Source: a virus
Strand: one strand, 5' to 3'
DNA: 22,118 bases
Virus record (IMG/VR): IMGVR_UViG_3300048928_000428
Coordinates: 1-22,118 of that record
The notes beneath the pieces were generated by a model that had not been told where the DNA came from, made no database searches, and was given only the letters and a program-made list of their open reading frames with translations. The translations under genes were made by a program, and so were the position numbers. This document shows, piece by piece, positions 7,795 to 15,701 of the stretch. Position 1 is the stretch's first letter; the number at the start of each line of letters is the position of its first letter.

Positions 7795-7828
7795 CCCGCA
7801 TTTGGATAGCTGCCCGTCCAAATGCGGG
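7795..7828 (+). promoter_or_regulatory. Late-promoter dyad 2 (Ogr-type site) upstream of V
   Basis: CCCGCATTTGGA (7795-7806) and its exact complement TCCAAATGCGGG (7817-7828) form a perfect 12-bp inverted repeat with a 10-base loop. Its core, CATTTGG-N12-CCAAATG, is identical to the site ahead of J. The centre is about 55 bp before the V start. The following bases also partly match those after dyad 1 (GGGGC, GCATG, GGCGC, then GCCG-CATGGC around the start codon), which argues for a shared promoter rather than a shared hairpin alone. Activation by the Ogr-like protein is inferred from geometry. Confidence 0.65.
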
Positions 7829-7866
7829 GCCGCGCATGCTGGCGCCTCTCGCGTCATGGTCGCCGC

Positions 7867-8400
7867 ATGGCGAAGACCGACCCCGAACAGATCACCGGCG
7901 AAGTGCTCCAACTCGGCACGATCGCATCGGTCGACTATGGCGAGGGCACTTGCACCGTCGAGATCGGCGATCTGGTCACCGGCGACCTGCACTGGCTCGC
8001 CCCCCGCGCCGGCGGCGTCCGCATCTGGTCGCCGCCGAGCGTCGACGAACAGTGCTTGGTCGCATGTCCCGAAGGTGACCTCGCCAACGGCCTGGTCCTG
8101 CCCGGCATCTGGTCCGACGCCAACCCGCCGCCCTCGACCGACCCCGATGTCGTGCACCTCGAGTTCCCCGATGGCGCGATCATCGCCTACAACCATGGCA
8201 CCCACGCGCTCACGCTGAGCCTGCCCGCCGGCGGCACCCTGGCGGTGGACGCGCCCGGCGGCACTGCCTGGAAGGGCGACATCGCCGTGACTGGAAAACT
8301 CACCGCGTCCGATGACGTGCTCGCCGGCGGCATCAGCCTCAAGGATCATAAGCATTCCGGCGTCCAGGACGGCGCTGCGCAGACCGGAAAGCCGGTCTGA
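7867..8400 (+). CDS. V: Baseplate spike protein V (P2 gpV-like)
   Basis: Central spike of the baseplate that pierces the outer membrane. The 177-residue product begins MAKTDPEQITGEVLQLGTIASVD, a gpV-type OB-fold start. It has GWSPP-like central turns (RIWSPPSVDEQCLV, residues 52-65), a beta-helix-like stretch with glycines (residues 95-150) and the apex motif HKH at 161-163. In P2 and Mu spikes an HxH motif binds iron at the tip. A little shorter than P2 V (about 211). The ATG at 7867 is chosen because family members begin there; no clear Shine-Dalgarno precedes it. The stop overlaps the W start (TGATG). First gene of the second late operon. Confidence 0.92.
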   Translation: MAKTDPEQITGEVLQLGTIASVDYGEGTCTVEIGDLVTGDLHWLAPRAGGVRIWSPPSVDEQCLVACPEGDLANGLVLPGIWSDANPPPSTDPDVVHLEFPDGAIIAYNHGTHALTLSLPAGGTLAVDAPGGTAWKGDIAVTGKLTASDDVLAGGISLKDHKHSGVQDGAAQTGKPV

Positions 8401-8750
8401 TGCCCGGCATGTCCCGCACCAGCGGCGCCGCGCTCGATGGCCTGGAGCACATCACGCAATCGGTGCGCGATATCCTCGGCACCATGATCGGCACGCGCGT
8501 CGGCCGGCGCGAGTATGGCTCGCTCCTGCCCGAGCTGATCGACCAGCCCATGACGCGCGCCAACATCCTGCGCGTCTACGCCGCCACCGCACTCGCGCTC
8601 TCCCGCTGGGAGAACCGCATTCGCCTGCGCCGCGTCGGCATCGCCGCCGGCGATCGGCCCGGGTCCGCCATGCTCTTGATCGATGCCGTTCGCACCGACG
8701 TCGCGCCGGTGAACGCCCGCACGCGCCTCGCCCTTCCTTTGCCTCTCTGA
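8400..8750 (+). CDS. W: Baseplate protein W (gp25-like)
   Basis: Wedge and sheath-initiator component of the GPW/gp25 family, related to T4 gp25 and the type VI secretion TssE. The 116-residue product shows the family core: GLEHITQSVRDILGTMIGTRVGRREYGSLLPELID (residues 14-50, given here as its landmarks HITQSVRDIL and RREYGS) and the following ALSRWENRIRLRRV segment. The start overlaps the V stop; a second in-frame ATG lies 9 bases later at 8409. The Arg-Glu-Tyr-Gly turn is the signature of the family. It is followed within 15 bp by the sheath gene. Confidence 0.92.
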   Translation: MPGMSRTSGAALDGLEHITQSVRDILGTMIGTRVGRREYGSLLPELIDQPMTRANILRVYAATALALSRWENRIRLRRVGIAAGDRPGSAMLLIDAVRTDVAPVNARTRLALPLPL

Positions 8751-8765
8751 CCTCAGGAGCCGCCC

Positions 8766-9941
8766 ATGGCCTTCAAGCACGGAATCACCATCACCGAGAT
8801 CACCGAGGGCGCGCGCACCCTGACGGCCGTCTCGACGGCCATCATCGGCCTGGTCGCCACCGCCGCCGATGCCGATGCCACCGCGTTCCCGCTCGATCGC
8901 CCCGCTCTGGTGACCGACGTGGAAGCGGCGATCGGCAAGGCCGGCGTCGAGGGCACCTTGGCCCGCTCGCTGCGCGCCATCGCCGACAAGACACGGCCGA
9001 TCATCGTCGTGGTCCGCGTCGACGAAGGTGACGATGCGGCCGAGCTTGCCGCCAACGTCATCGGCACCACCGGCGCGGACGGCATGAAGACCGGCATGCA
9101 GGCCCTGCTCGCCGCCCAGGCGCAGCTCGGCGTCAAGCCGAAGATCCTCGGCACCCCCGGTCTCGAAACGCAGGCGGTCACCACCGCGCTCGCCGTCGTC
9201 GCGGCCAAGCTGCGCGCCTTCGCCTACGCTCGCGCGATCGGCGACACCGCCGCCACGGCACAGGCCTACCGCGCCAACTTCGCGCAGCGCGAGCTGATGC
9301 TGCTCATGCCCGACTTCGTCGCCTTCGACATCGCGACGAAGGCGAACGTCACCAGCTACGCCGCGGCGCACGCCATGGGACTTCGCGCCTTGATCGACAC
9401 GCAAACCGGCCCGCACAAGACGCTGTCCAACATCCCGGTCGCCGGCGTCGTCGGTCTGACCAAGGACATCCACTGGGATCTCGAGGACCAGTCGAGCGAA
9501 GCCGCCGTGCTCAACGCGCATGAGATCACGGCGCTGGTCCGCACCGACAGCGGCTTCCGCTTCTGGGGCAACCGCACTTGCGCCGAGGCGGAGAGCGAGT
9601 TCGCCTTTGAAAGCACCGTGCGTGTGGGCCAGCTGATCGCCGACACCGTCGCGCAGGGCATGCTTTGGGCGATCGACAAGCCGCTGACGCCCGGCCTCGC
9701 CAAGGACATCATCGAGACCATCAACGGCCTGTTCCGCCAGCTCAAGGCCGGCGGCGTGATCCTGGGCGCCAACTGCTGGTTCGACGAAGCGAACAACAGC
9801 ACCGCCAGCCTCAAGGCCGGCAAGCTGCGCATCGACTACGATTACACCGTGCCGCCGCCGCTCGAAGACCTCGGCTTCAACCAGCGCATCACGGACAGCT
9901 ACTTCGCGGACTTCGCGAGCCAGCTAACCGAAACGGTCTGA
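8766..9941 (+). CDS. FI: Contractile tail sheath protein FI
   Basis: Major sheath subunit whose contraction drives the tube into the cell. 391 residues, matching P2 FI (396). Typical start MAFKHGITITEITEGARTL; sheath-family landmarks include VIGTTGADGMKTG, the Pro-rich TLSNIPVAGVVGLT near residue 220, LRTDSGFRFWGNRTC near 260, and the C-terminal LRIDYDYTVPPPLEDLGF that locks neighbouring subunits. AGGAG stands 8 bases before the ATG, giving a strong ribosome site suited to a highly made protein. Lies between W and the tube gene as in P2. Confidence 0.95.
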   Translation: MAFKHGITITEITEGARTLTAVSTAIIGLVATAADADATAFPLDRPALVTDVEAAIGKAGVEGTLARSLRAIADKTRPIIVVVRVDEGDDAAELAANVIGTTGADGMKTGMQALLAAQAQLGVKPKILGTPGLETQAVTTALAVVAAKLRAFAYARAIGDTAATAQAYRANFAQRELMLLMPDFVAFDIATKANVTSYAAAHAMGLRALIDTQTGPHKTLSNIPVAGVVGLTKDIHWDLEDQSSEAAVLNAHEITALVRTDSGFRFWGNRTCAEAESEFAFESTVRVGQLIADTVAQGMLWAIDKPLTPGLAKDIIETINGLFRQLKAGGVILGANCWFDEANNSTASLKAGKLRIDYDYTVPPPLEDLGFNQRITDSYFADFASQLTETV

Positions 9942-9995
9942 CGCAATCGAACGGCGCTGGCCGCGCACCCTTTCTCTCGATCCTAGGAGCCCGCC

Positions 9996-10508
9996 ATGGG
10001 AATGCCCCGCACCCTCAAGGACATGATGCTGTTCAACGAAGGCTTCGCCTACCTCGGCGATGCCAAGAAGGTCACCCTGCCCACTCTCTCGCGCAAGATG
10101 GAGGGCTATCGCGGCGCCGGCATGAGCGGCGAGGTGCAGATAGACATGGGCATGGAGGGCATCGAGCTGTCGTTCACGACCGGAGGCCCAATGCGCGACG
10201 TGCTGCGCCAGTGGGGCGAGCCTCGGGTTGACGGCATCTATGTCCGCTTCGTTGGCAACTACCAGGCCGACGATACTGCCGCGATCGACCATATCGAAGT
10301 GATCGCCCGCGGGCGCCACAAAGAGATCGAAATGGGCGACCAGGAGACTGGCGAACCGTCCGAGTTCAAGTCGACCATGCCGCTGGCCTACTACAAGCTG
10401 GTCTGGAACGGTCGCACTGAGATCGAAATCGACTTCCTCAACATGGTTGAGATCGTCGACGGCGTCGATCGCCTCGCCGAACGGCGCGCACTTCTCGGCC
10501 GTTTCTGA
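9996..10508 (+). CDS. FII: Tail tube protein FII
   Basis: Major subunit of the inner tail tube. 170 residues, the same as in P2-like phages, starting MGMPRTLKDMMLFNEGFAYLGDAKKVTLP, with the conserved KMEGYRGAGMSGEVQIDMGME block near residues 35-55 and the C-terminal EIDFLNMVEIVDGVDRLAERRALLG. A second ATG two codons later is possible. AGGAG lies 8 bases before the first ATG. It stands 54 bp after the sheath gene with no obvious promoter in the gap, so it is in the same operon. Confidence 0.95.
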   Translation: MGMPRTLKDMMLFNEGFAYLGDAKKVTLPTLSRKMEGYRGAGMSGEVQIDMGMEGIELSFTTGGPMRDVLRQWGEPRVDGIYVRFVGNYQADDTAAIDHIEVIARGRHKEIEMGDQETGEPSEFKSTMPLAYYKLVWNGRTEIEIDFLNMVEIVDGVDRLAERRALLGRF

Positions 10509-10565
10509 TCGCTCGCCCGGCCGCGCGCCGAGCCGCCACCTTTCTGACACCCGGAGACCATCACC

Positions 10566-10865
10566 ATGAGCGATCCCGCCACGCGTACCGTCACCCTCGA
10601 TGAACCCATTGTCCGCGGGGAAATGACGATCGAGAGCCTTGAGCTTCGGAAGCCCAAGGGCAAGGCGCTGAAGAACATCAACCTCGTCGACCTCGGGCAG
10701 CTGAAGTCCGATACCCTGCACACTATCCTGCCACGCATCACCACACCCACGATCACGTTCGCGGAGGCCGAAAATCTCGACCCGGCCGACCTGCTTGCCT
10801 GCGGGGCGGAGATCGGAAGTTTTTTGCTGCAGAAGTCGCAGCGCACGGCTGTCCTCGCTTCGTAG
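10566..10865 (+). CDS. E: Tail assembly chaperone E (P2 gpE-like)
   Basis: Small chaperone that coats the tape measure during tail assembly. 99 residues, close to P2 E (91), with the family pattern VTLDEPIVRGEMTIESLELRKPKGKALKNI and a C-terminal ENLDPADLLACGAEIGSFLL. GGAG stands 7-8 bases before the ATG. The zero-frame product ends at 10865. A slippery heptamer at 10820-10826 (codon 86-87) allows a -1 shift into E', giving a predicted 146-residue E+E' product. This two-product design is established for P2 and is analogous to lambda G/GT. Confidence 0.93.
   Translation: MSDPATRTVTLDEPIVRGEMTIESLELRKPKGKALKNINLVDLGQLKSDTLHTILPRITTPTITFAEAENLDPADLLACGAEIGSFLLQKSQRTAVLAS
10820..10826 (+). promoter_or_regulatory. 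Programmed -1 ribosomal frameshift site (T6G)
   Basis: T-TTT-TTG in zero frame (AGT TTT TTG) is a canonical X-XXY-YYZ slippery heptamer, the same one P2 uses between E and E'. After a -1 slip, reading continues through 16 sense codons straight into the ATG of E' at 10874 with no stop. GCTGC/GCAGC arms just behind it (10826-10830, 10837-10841) could form a small hairpin, but this is weak as a stimulator. Confidence 0.88.
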
Positions 10866-10873
10866 ACGACGCA

Positions 10874-11005
10874 ATGGCGGATATCGCGGTGGTATTCCAC
10901 TGGCAGCCCGCGGCGATGGACGGGATGGACCTCTCCGAACTCATGGGCTGGCGCGCGCAGGCAGCGCGCCGCTCGCAGCCACCTGAGAAGCAGGGCAAAC
11001 GCTGA
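10874..11005 (+). CDS. E': E' frame of the tail chaperone, GpE family (expressed by -1 frameshift)
   Basis: 43 codons beginning MADIAVVFHW, with DGMDLSELMGWRAQA, the signature of the short P2 GpE-family protein that is usually annotated on its own. No Shine-Dalgarno precedes the ATG, and the frame is open upstream to the slippery site at 10820, so it is most likely made as the C-terminal 59 residues of the E+E' fusion (87 residues of E, 16 linker residues, then these 43). The stop overlaps the tape-measure start (TGATG). The E' part is expected to recruit tail tube or tape-measure partners during assembly. Confidence 0.87.
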   Translation: MADIAVVFHWQPAAMDGMDLSELMGWRAQAARRSQPPEKQGKR

Positions 11006-13440
11006 TGGCGGACAAGAACCTTCGCCTGCAGATTATCCTGCAGGGCCTCGACAAGCTGACCGCACCCTTGAAGTCGATCACGGGCGCGTCTTCCGCCGCG
11101 CGCAAGGATCTGGCGAAGACGGGCGAGGAGCTGAAGCACCTCAACGCGCTGCAGAAACAGGTTGGCAGCTACAAGGCGAAGGAGTCCCGCTACGCCGCCG
11201 ACACTCGCGCCTACGAGCAGCAACAAGCACAGCTCGCCAAGCTGCGGGCCGATCTCGAGGCCACCGAAAAGCCGACCAAGAAGCTTCGCACTGAGTTCGA
11301 ACGTGCGGAACGGCAGGCGGCCATGCTCGGTGCCAAGCTCGACGCTGAGGGCGCCGATCTCCAGCAGCTCTCTGCCAGGCTCTCCGCCGCCGGCATCGAT
11401 GTCGCCGATCTCGCCCGCCATGAGGATCGCCTCACCGAGCGGGTAGGCCACGCCAACCAGGCACTGCGCCAGCAGACTGCACACCTTGAGAAGGTCAATC
11501 GCGCGAACGCCAACTCGCAGAAATTGTCCGACATCAGCGGCAAGGCAAGCAACGCCGGCCTCGGCATGATCGCCGCGGGAACCGCCGCCGGCGCGCCGAT
11601 CGCGCTCGCCACCAAGCAGGCCATGACGCTCGAGTCCGCCATGGCCGACGTGCGCAAAGTGGTGAACTTCGACACGCCCGAAGCCTTCCAGAAGATGTCC
11701 GACGATATCCTGGACATCAGCACCCGCGTGCCCATGGCCGCCGAGGGTATCGCCCAGATCGTCGCTGCCGCCGGCCGCGCCAACGTGCCCCGGCAGGAGC
11801 TGCTCCGGTTCGCCGAGGACGCGGCCAAGATGGGCGTTGCGTTCGATACCACCGCCGAAGACGCCGGCGAGATGATGGCCAAGTGGCGCACGGCCTTCGG
11901 CCTCGGCCAGAACGACGTCGTGGCGCTTGCTGACCAGGTCAACGCGCTCACCAATGCCTATGGCGGCAACGTCGCCGGCGTCTCGGAGATGGTCACGCGT
12001 ATCGGTCCGCTCGGCAAGGTGGGTGGTCTCGCCGCGTCCGAGATCGCGTCCATGGCGCAGGTGCTGTCCAGCGTCGGTGTGGAATCCGAGATCGGCGCCA
12101 CTGGCATCAAGAACATGATGCTCGCTTTGACGAAGGGCGAAGCCGCGACGAAGAGCCAGAGCGAAGCGTTCGGGAAGCTTGGCCTCGATGCCGTGCAGAT
12201 GTCGAAGGACATGCAGAAGGACGCCGGCGGCGCGATCCTCACCGTGATGGAGCGGCTCAAGGCCCTCCCCAAAGAGGCGCAGGCTGGCGTGCTGACCGAT
12301 CTCTTCGGGTCCGAGAGCGTGGCCGCCATCGCGCCGATGCTGACCAGCCTCGATCAACTCAAGAAGAACTTCGCACTGGTCGGCGATAGCAGCCAATACG
12401 CCGGCTCGATGCAGAAGGAGTATCTGGCGGCTACGGCGACCACCGAAGGTGCCACCGGTCTCGCCACGAACGGATTGTCCGCCCTGAATATCACGATGGG
12501 GCAGTTCCTGCTGCCTACGGTTGTCGCGGTGTCCGGCTACGTGAGAGAGGCGGCCGGCGCGATGCGTGGGTGGGCGCACGAACACCCTATGCTTGCCAAA
12601 GGGATCATGATCTTCCTCGCGGCCGGGTCGGCGCTTCTGATTCTGCTCGGCGGCATGGCGCTTGCTTTCGCGGCGCTAACAGCGGCGGCAGCGCCGCTCG
12701 GCATCGCGCTCGGCCCTCTTCTGCTCATCGTCGCGGCCATCGCAGCCGTCGCTGCTGCGGTGTACCTGATCTATGACAACTGGGGCGCGATCACCGCCTG
12801 GTTCAGCTCCTTGTGGGAGCAGATCAAGGCCGCGGTCGGCGCAGCCTTCGAGTGGATCAAGCAGGCCTTCCTCAATTTCACGCCGCTAGGCTTGCTCATC
12901 CAGGCGTTCGCGCCGGCGCTCGGCTACTTGCGCGGGCTTAACTTCGGCGAAATCGGCCGCAACCTCATCCAGGGCTTCATCAACGGCATCGTCGGCATGC
13001 TCGGCAAGCTGAAGTCGACCGTGGTCGGCGTGGCGAGTTCGGTCTCTAACTGGTTTCGCGAGAAGCTTGGCATCCACTCGCCATCGCGCGTGTTCGCCGG
13101 CTTGGGCGGGTATGTGATGGCCGGTCTCGACCAAGGCCTTGCGGCGAACACATCGGGACCGATTTCGCGCATCACGGACCTGTCGGCGCAGATGACCCGA
13201 GCCTTGGCAGTCGGCGCCGGTGCCGGAGCCGGAGCCATGGCCTCCGCGCTACCTGCTGCGGCCGCTCCCGGCTCGCCTGCTCCAAGCGGCGGCCAGGCGA
13301 GAACGGCCAACGTCTACAACATCACCATCAATGCCGCCTCGGGCGCTGCCGCCAGCGACATCGCGGAGGAAGTGCGCAAGGCACTCGAGCAGATCGAGCG
13401 CGAGAAGCGTGGGCGTGGATTCGGCGATGGCGAGGACTGA
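11005..13440 (+). CDS. T: Tail tape measure protein T
   Basis: Sets tail length and is ejected into the host envelope. 811 residues, similar to P2 T (815). The N-terminal 170 residues are charged and Ala/Gln/Lys-rich coiled coil. Residues about 200-430 form the conserved TP901-type tape-measure core (MTLESAMADVRKVV, then ALTNAYGGNVAGVSEM and VLSSVGVESEIGATG). Residues about 530-592 are strongly hydrophobic, with two or three membrane segments rich in Ala, Leu and Ile. Near residue 688 comes the common LGIHSPSRVFAGLG motif, then a Gly/Ala/Pro linker and a C-terminal helix. The start overlaps the E' stop, as in P2. Confidence 0.95.
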   Translation: MADKNLRLQIILQGLDKLTAPLKSITGASSAARKDLAKTGEELKHLNALQKQVGSYKAKESRYAADTRAYEQQQAQLAKLRADLEATEKPTKKLRTEFERAERQAAMLGAKLDAEGADLQQLSARLSAAGIDVADLARHEDRLTERVGHANQALRQQTAHLEKVNRANANSQKLSDISGKASNAGLGMIAAGTAAGAPIALATKQAMTLESAMADVRKVVNFDTPEAFQKMSDDILDISTRVPMAAEGIAQIVAAAGRANVPRQELLRFAEDAAKMGVAFDTTAEDAGEMMAKWRTAFGLGQNDVVALADQVNALTNAYGGNVAGVSEMVTRIGPLGKVGGLAASEIASMAQVLSSVGVESEIGATGIKNMMLALTKGEAATKSQSEAFGKLGLDAVQMSKDMQKDAGGAILTVMERLKALPKEAQAGVLTDLFGSESVAAIAPMLTSLDQLKKNFALVGDSSQYAGSMQKEYLAATATTEGATGLATNGLSALNITMGQFLLPTVVAVSGYVREAAGAMRGWAHEHPMLAKGIMIFLAAGSALLILLGGMALAFAALTAAAAPLGIALGPLLLIVAAIAAVAAAVYLIYDNWGAITAWFSSLWEQIKAAVGAAFEWIKQAFLNFTPLGLLIQAFAPALGYLRGLNFGEIGRNLIQGFINGIVGMLGKLKSTVVGVASSVSNWFREKLGIHSPSRVFAGLGGYVMAGLDQGLAANTSGPISRITDLSAQMTRALAVGAGAGAGAMASALPAAAAPGSPAPSGGQARTANVYNITINAASGAAASDIAEEVRKALEQIEREKRGRGFGDGED

Positions 13441-13443
13441 CCG

Positions 13444-13857
13444 ATGCACCTGATAGCCCTCGGCATGTTCCTCTTTGAGATCGGCACGCTTCCGTTCGAC
13501 GAGCTGCAGCGCAAGACCGACTGGCAGCATGCCCGCTCCGCGCGTGTCGGCGCCCGCGACGCGACGCAGTTTGTCGGCCCCGGCGACGAGACCGTCAGCC
13601 TCTCGGGCGCCGTCTATACCGAACTGACCGATGGCCGCGTCTCGATCGACGATCTGCGCGCCCTCGCCGATGCCGGCGAAGCGCTGCCGCTGGTCGATGG
13701 TTCGGGCACGGTCTACGGCAACTTCGTCATAACCGCGCTGGACGAACGCCACGCCTACCTCATGGCGGACGGCACGCCGCGCCGGATCGACTTTGGCCTG
13801 GATCTGCTGCGCGTCGACGACACCGCCGCCGCGAACGCGCCGCAGGCCTCCGCATGA
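13444..13857 (+). CDS. U: Tail protein U (P2 gpU-like)
   Basis: Tail completion or terminator protein that caps the tube. 137 residues beginning MHLIALGMFLFEIGTLPFDELQRKTDWQH, the standard gpU start, followed by GPGDETVSLSGAVYTEL and YGNFVITALDERH. Lies 3 bp after T and overlaps the D start (ATGA), so it is coupled to both. Length equals that of the family. Confidence 0.94.
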   Translation: MHLIALGMFLFEIGTLPFDELQRKTDWQHARSARVGARDATQFVGPGDETVSLSGAVYTELTDGRVSIDDLRALADAGEALPLVDGSGTVYGNFVITALDERHAYLMADGTPRRIDFGLDLLRVDDTAAANAPQASA

Positions 13858-14864
13858 GCGAGGCTATCAGCAACGTCCCCAACTGGCGCGTCACGCTCGA
13901 CGGCCAGGACCTGACCGACCGCCTGCGCCCGCTCCTGATCTCCCTTTCGATCTCGGAGAAGCGCGGCGACGAAGCCGACCAGCTCGACATCGTCTTGGAC
14001 GACAGCAAGGGCAACGTCGCCATTCCGCCCGAGGGCGCGGTGCTGCACGTCCAGCTGGGCTGGCTGCAGGGCCGCGATGTCACCGTCGGCCTGATCGACA
14101 AGGGCAGCTTCAAGGTCGACGACGTGTCGCACAGCGGCCCGCCCGATCAGATCACCATTCGCGCCCGCGCGACCGACTTCACCAGCGAGATCCGCAACCG
14201 CAAGTCGCACAGTTGGAAGAACACCACGCTGGGCGCCGTGCTGACCGAAGTCGCCGGCCGCAACGGCCTGACCGCGCGGATCGCGCCTGCGCTGGCGTCA
14301 GTCACGCTCACCTCGCTCGCGCAGAGCCGCGAAAGCGACATCGCCTTCATCCGCCGCCTCGGCCGTGAGCACGACGCCGTTGCCACGATCAAGGACAAGC
14401 ACTTGGTCTTCGCACCCAAGGGCGCCAGCCGGACGAGCACGGGCCAGCCCCTGCCCACGCTGGAGATACACCGGCGCGATGGCGATGGCCACCGATGGGA
14501 GCGCCAGAAGCGCGACGGCCAGGAAGGCGTCACCGTCACCTGGCACGACAAGAAGGCGGCGAAACGTAAGACGGTGACAGTGGGCAAGACCGACGGTGCC
14601 AAGAAGCTACGCAAGGTGCATCCCGACGAAGCATCGGCGAAGCGTGCCGCCGCCGCCGAGCGCGAACGCCTGAAGCGCGCACCGGCCACGTTCGACATGA
14701 AGTTGGCGTTGGGCCGCGCCGATCTCATCCCCGAGGCGCGCGCCAAGGTCATCGGCTTCAAGGATGTGATCGACGGCACCACCTGGCTGGTGTCCGAGGT
14801 GTCGCACCGGCTCGACAAGGGTGTTGGCTTTACCACCGATCTGAAGATGGAAACCGCACCCTAA
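13854..14864 (+). CDS. D: Late control protein D (P2 gpD-like, baseplate hub)
   Basis: Baseplate hub protein, related to T4 gp27 and the VgrG N-terminal fold; P2 D was named a late control gene for historical reasons. 336 residues. Landmarks: PNWRVTLDGQDLTDRL at the start, LDIVLDDSKGNVAIPPEGA near residue 45, RSHSWKNTTLG near 120 and SRESDIAFIRRLGREHDAVATIKD near 165. A Lys/Arg/Ala-rich stretch (residues 225-275) precedes the closing GTTWLVSEVSHRLDKGVGFTTDLKME, typical of the family. Last gene of the second late operon. In P2, ogr follows D; here cargo genes follow and the ogr-like gene lies 7 kb further on. Confidence 0.94.
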   Translation: MSEAISNVPNWRVTLDGQDLTDRLRPLLISLSISEKRGDEADQLDIVLDDSKGNVAIPPEGAVLHVQLGWLQGRDVTVGLIDKGSFKVDDVSHSGPPDQITIRARATDFTSEIRNRKSHSWKNTTLGAVLTEVAGRNGLTARIAPALASVTLTSLAQSRESDIAFIRRLGREHDAVATIKDKHLVFAPKGASRTSTGQPLPTLEIHRRDGDGHRWERQKRDGQEGVTVTWHDKKAAKRKTVTVGKTDGAKKLRKVHPDEASAKRAAAAERERLKRAPATFDMKLALGRADLIPEARAKVIGFKDVIDGTTWLVSEVSHRLDKGVGFTTDLKMETAP

Positions 14865-14894
14865 TCGCAATGGGCGTTGCCCCCTCCCCCCCTC

Positions 14895-14900
14895 TATGAT
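14895..14900 (+). promoter_or_regulatory. Possible -10 box for the DUF5131 gene
   Basis: TATGAT, 46 bp before the start codon, is one base from the consensus -10. TTGCCC lies upstream but only 12 bases away, so a proper -35 is not evident. GGGGA sits before the ATG as a ribosome site. Weak call. Confidence 0.25.
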
Positions 14901-14945
14901 TCAAGGGTGGGAGCGCGTAACGGCGCGCCTTTGCGGGGATAAGCG

Positions 14946-15701
14946 ATGGCCGAGAATTCACCAATCGAATGGACCGATGCGACTTGGAACCCTGTTGCGG
15001 GATGCAGTCTCGCGTCTGCTGGGTGCACCAACTGCTACGCCATGCGCATGGCTGCCAGGCTCGATGCTATGGGCGTCCCCAAGTACAAGGGGCTGACGCG
15101 CAAGAGTGGAGGCCGTGCGAAGTGGACAGGCACAGTCCGCTGCGATGAGAGTGCGCTAGCGGTGCCACACCGCTGGCGGCGGCCAAGGAAGGTCTTCGTC
15201 AACTCGATGTCGGACTTGTTCCACGCGGAAGTGCCGCTCGAGTTCATCCGAAAGGTATGGGACGTCATGGAGGCGACACCTCGGCACGACTACCAGCTGC
15301 TCACAAAGCGTCCGGATCGAATGCGGGAGGTACTCTCTACCGGAGGCTTCAAGGTGCTGCCGAACGCCTGGCTCGGCACGAGCGTCGAAGGTCCGGATGT
15401 GGTCGAGCGGATCGACGCTCTGCGCCAAACTCCAGCTGCCATTCGCTTCGTTTCGTTTGAACCGCTCATCGGCCGCATCGAACAAGTCGACCTCACTCAT
15501 ATCGCTTGGGCTATCGTGGGCGGCGAATCAGGTCCAGGCGCTCGCCCGATGGAAGAGACGTGGGTCTGGGATTTGAAACGTCTCTGCGATCGTGACGGCA
15601 CTGCGTTCTTCTTCAAGCAGTGGGGTGGCGTGAACAAGAAAGCTACCGGTAGGTCTCTTGGTGGAGAGACGTACGACGCGATGCCGGCCTGTATTTCTTA
15701 A
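14946..15701 (+). CDS. DUF5131 (phage Gp37/Gp68 family) three-Cys-motif protein
   Basis: A 251-residue product with the whole family pattern: IEWTDATWNP, then Cys20-x6-Cys27-x2-Cys30-Tyr-Ala, then KVFVNSMSDLFH, LLTKRPDRM, LGTSVE, RFVSFEPLIG and GGESGPGAR. The Cys triplet and the barrel-like order recall radical-SAM enzymes, but the reaction is not known to me. GGGGA stands 7 bases before the ATG. The family is known to travel with TcmP, and that partner is the next gene, in convergent orientation with a 59-bp overlap of the coding ends. It lies directly after the late genes, a classic cargo spot. No truncation seen. Confidence 0.88.
   Translation: MAENSPIEWTDATWNPVAGCSLASAGCTNCYAMRMAARLDAMGVPKYKGLTRKSGGRAKWTGTVRCDESALAVPHRWRRPRKVFVNSMSDLFHAEVPLEFIRKVWDVMEATPRHDYQLLTKRPDRMREVLSTGGFKVLPNAWLGTSVEGPDVVERIDALRQTPAAIRFVSFEPLIGRIEQVDLTHIAWAIVGGESGPGARPMEETWVWDLKRLCDRDGTAFFFKQWGGVNKKATGRSLGGETYDAMPACIS

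Noticed and set aside
10753-12585. 610-codon minus-strand open frame opposite the tape measure gene
   Set aside because: Antisense to a clear tape-measure gene, with His/Arg/Gly-rich shadow composition.
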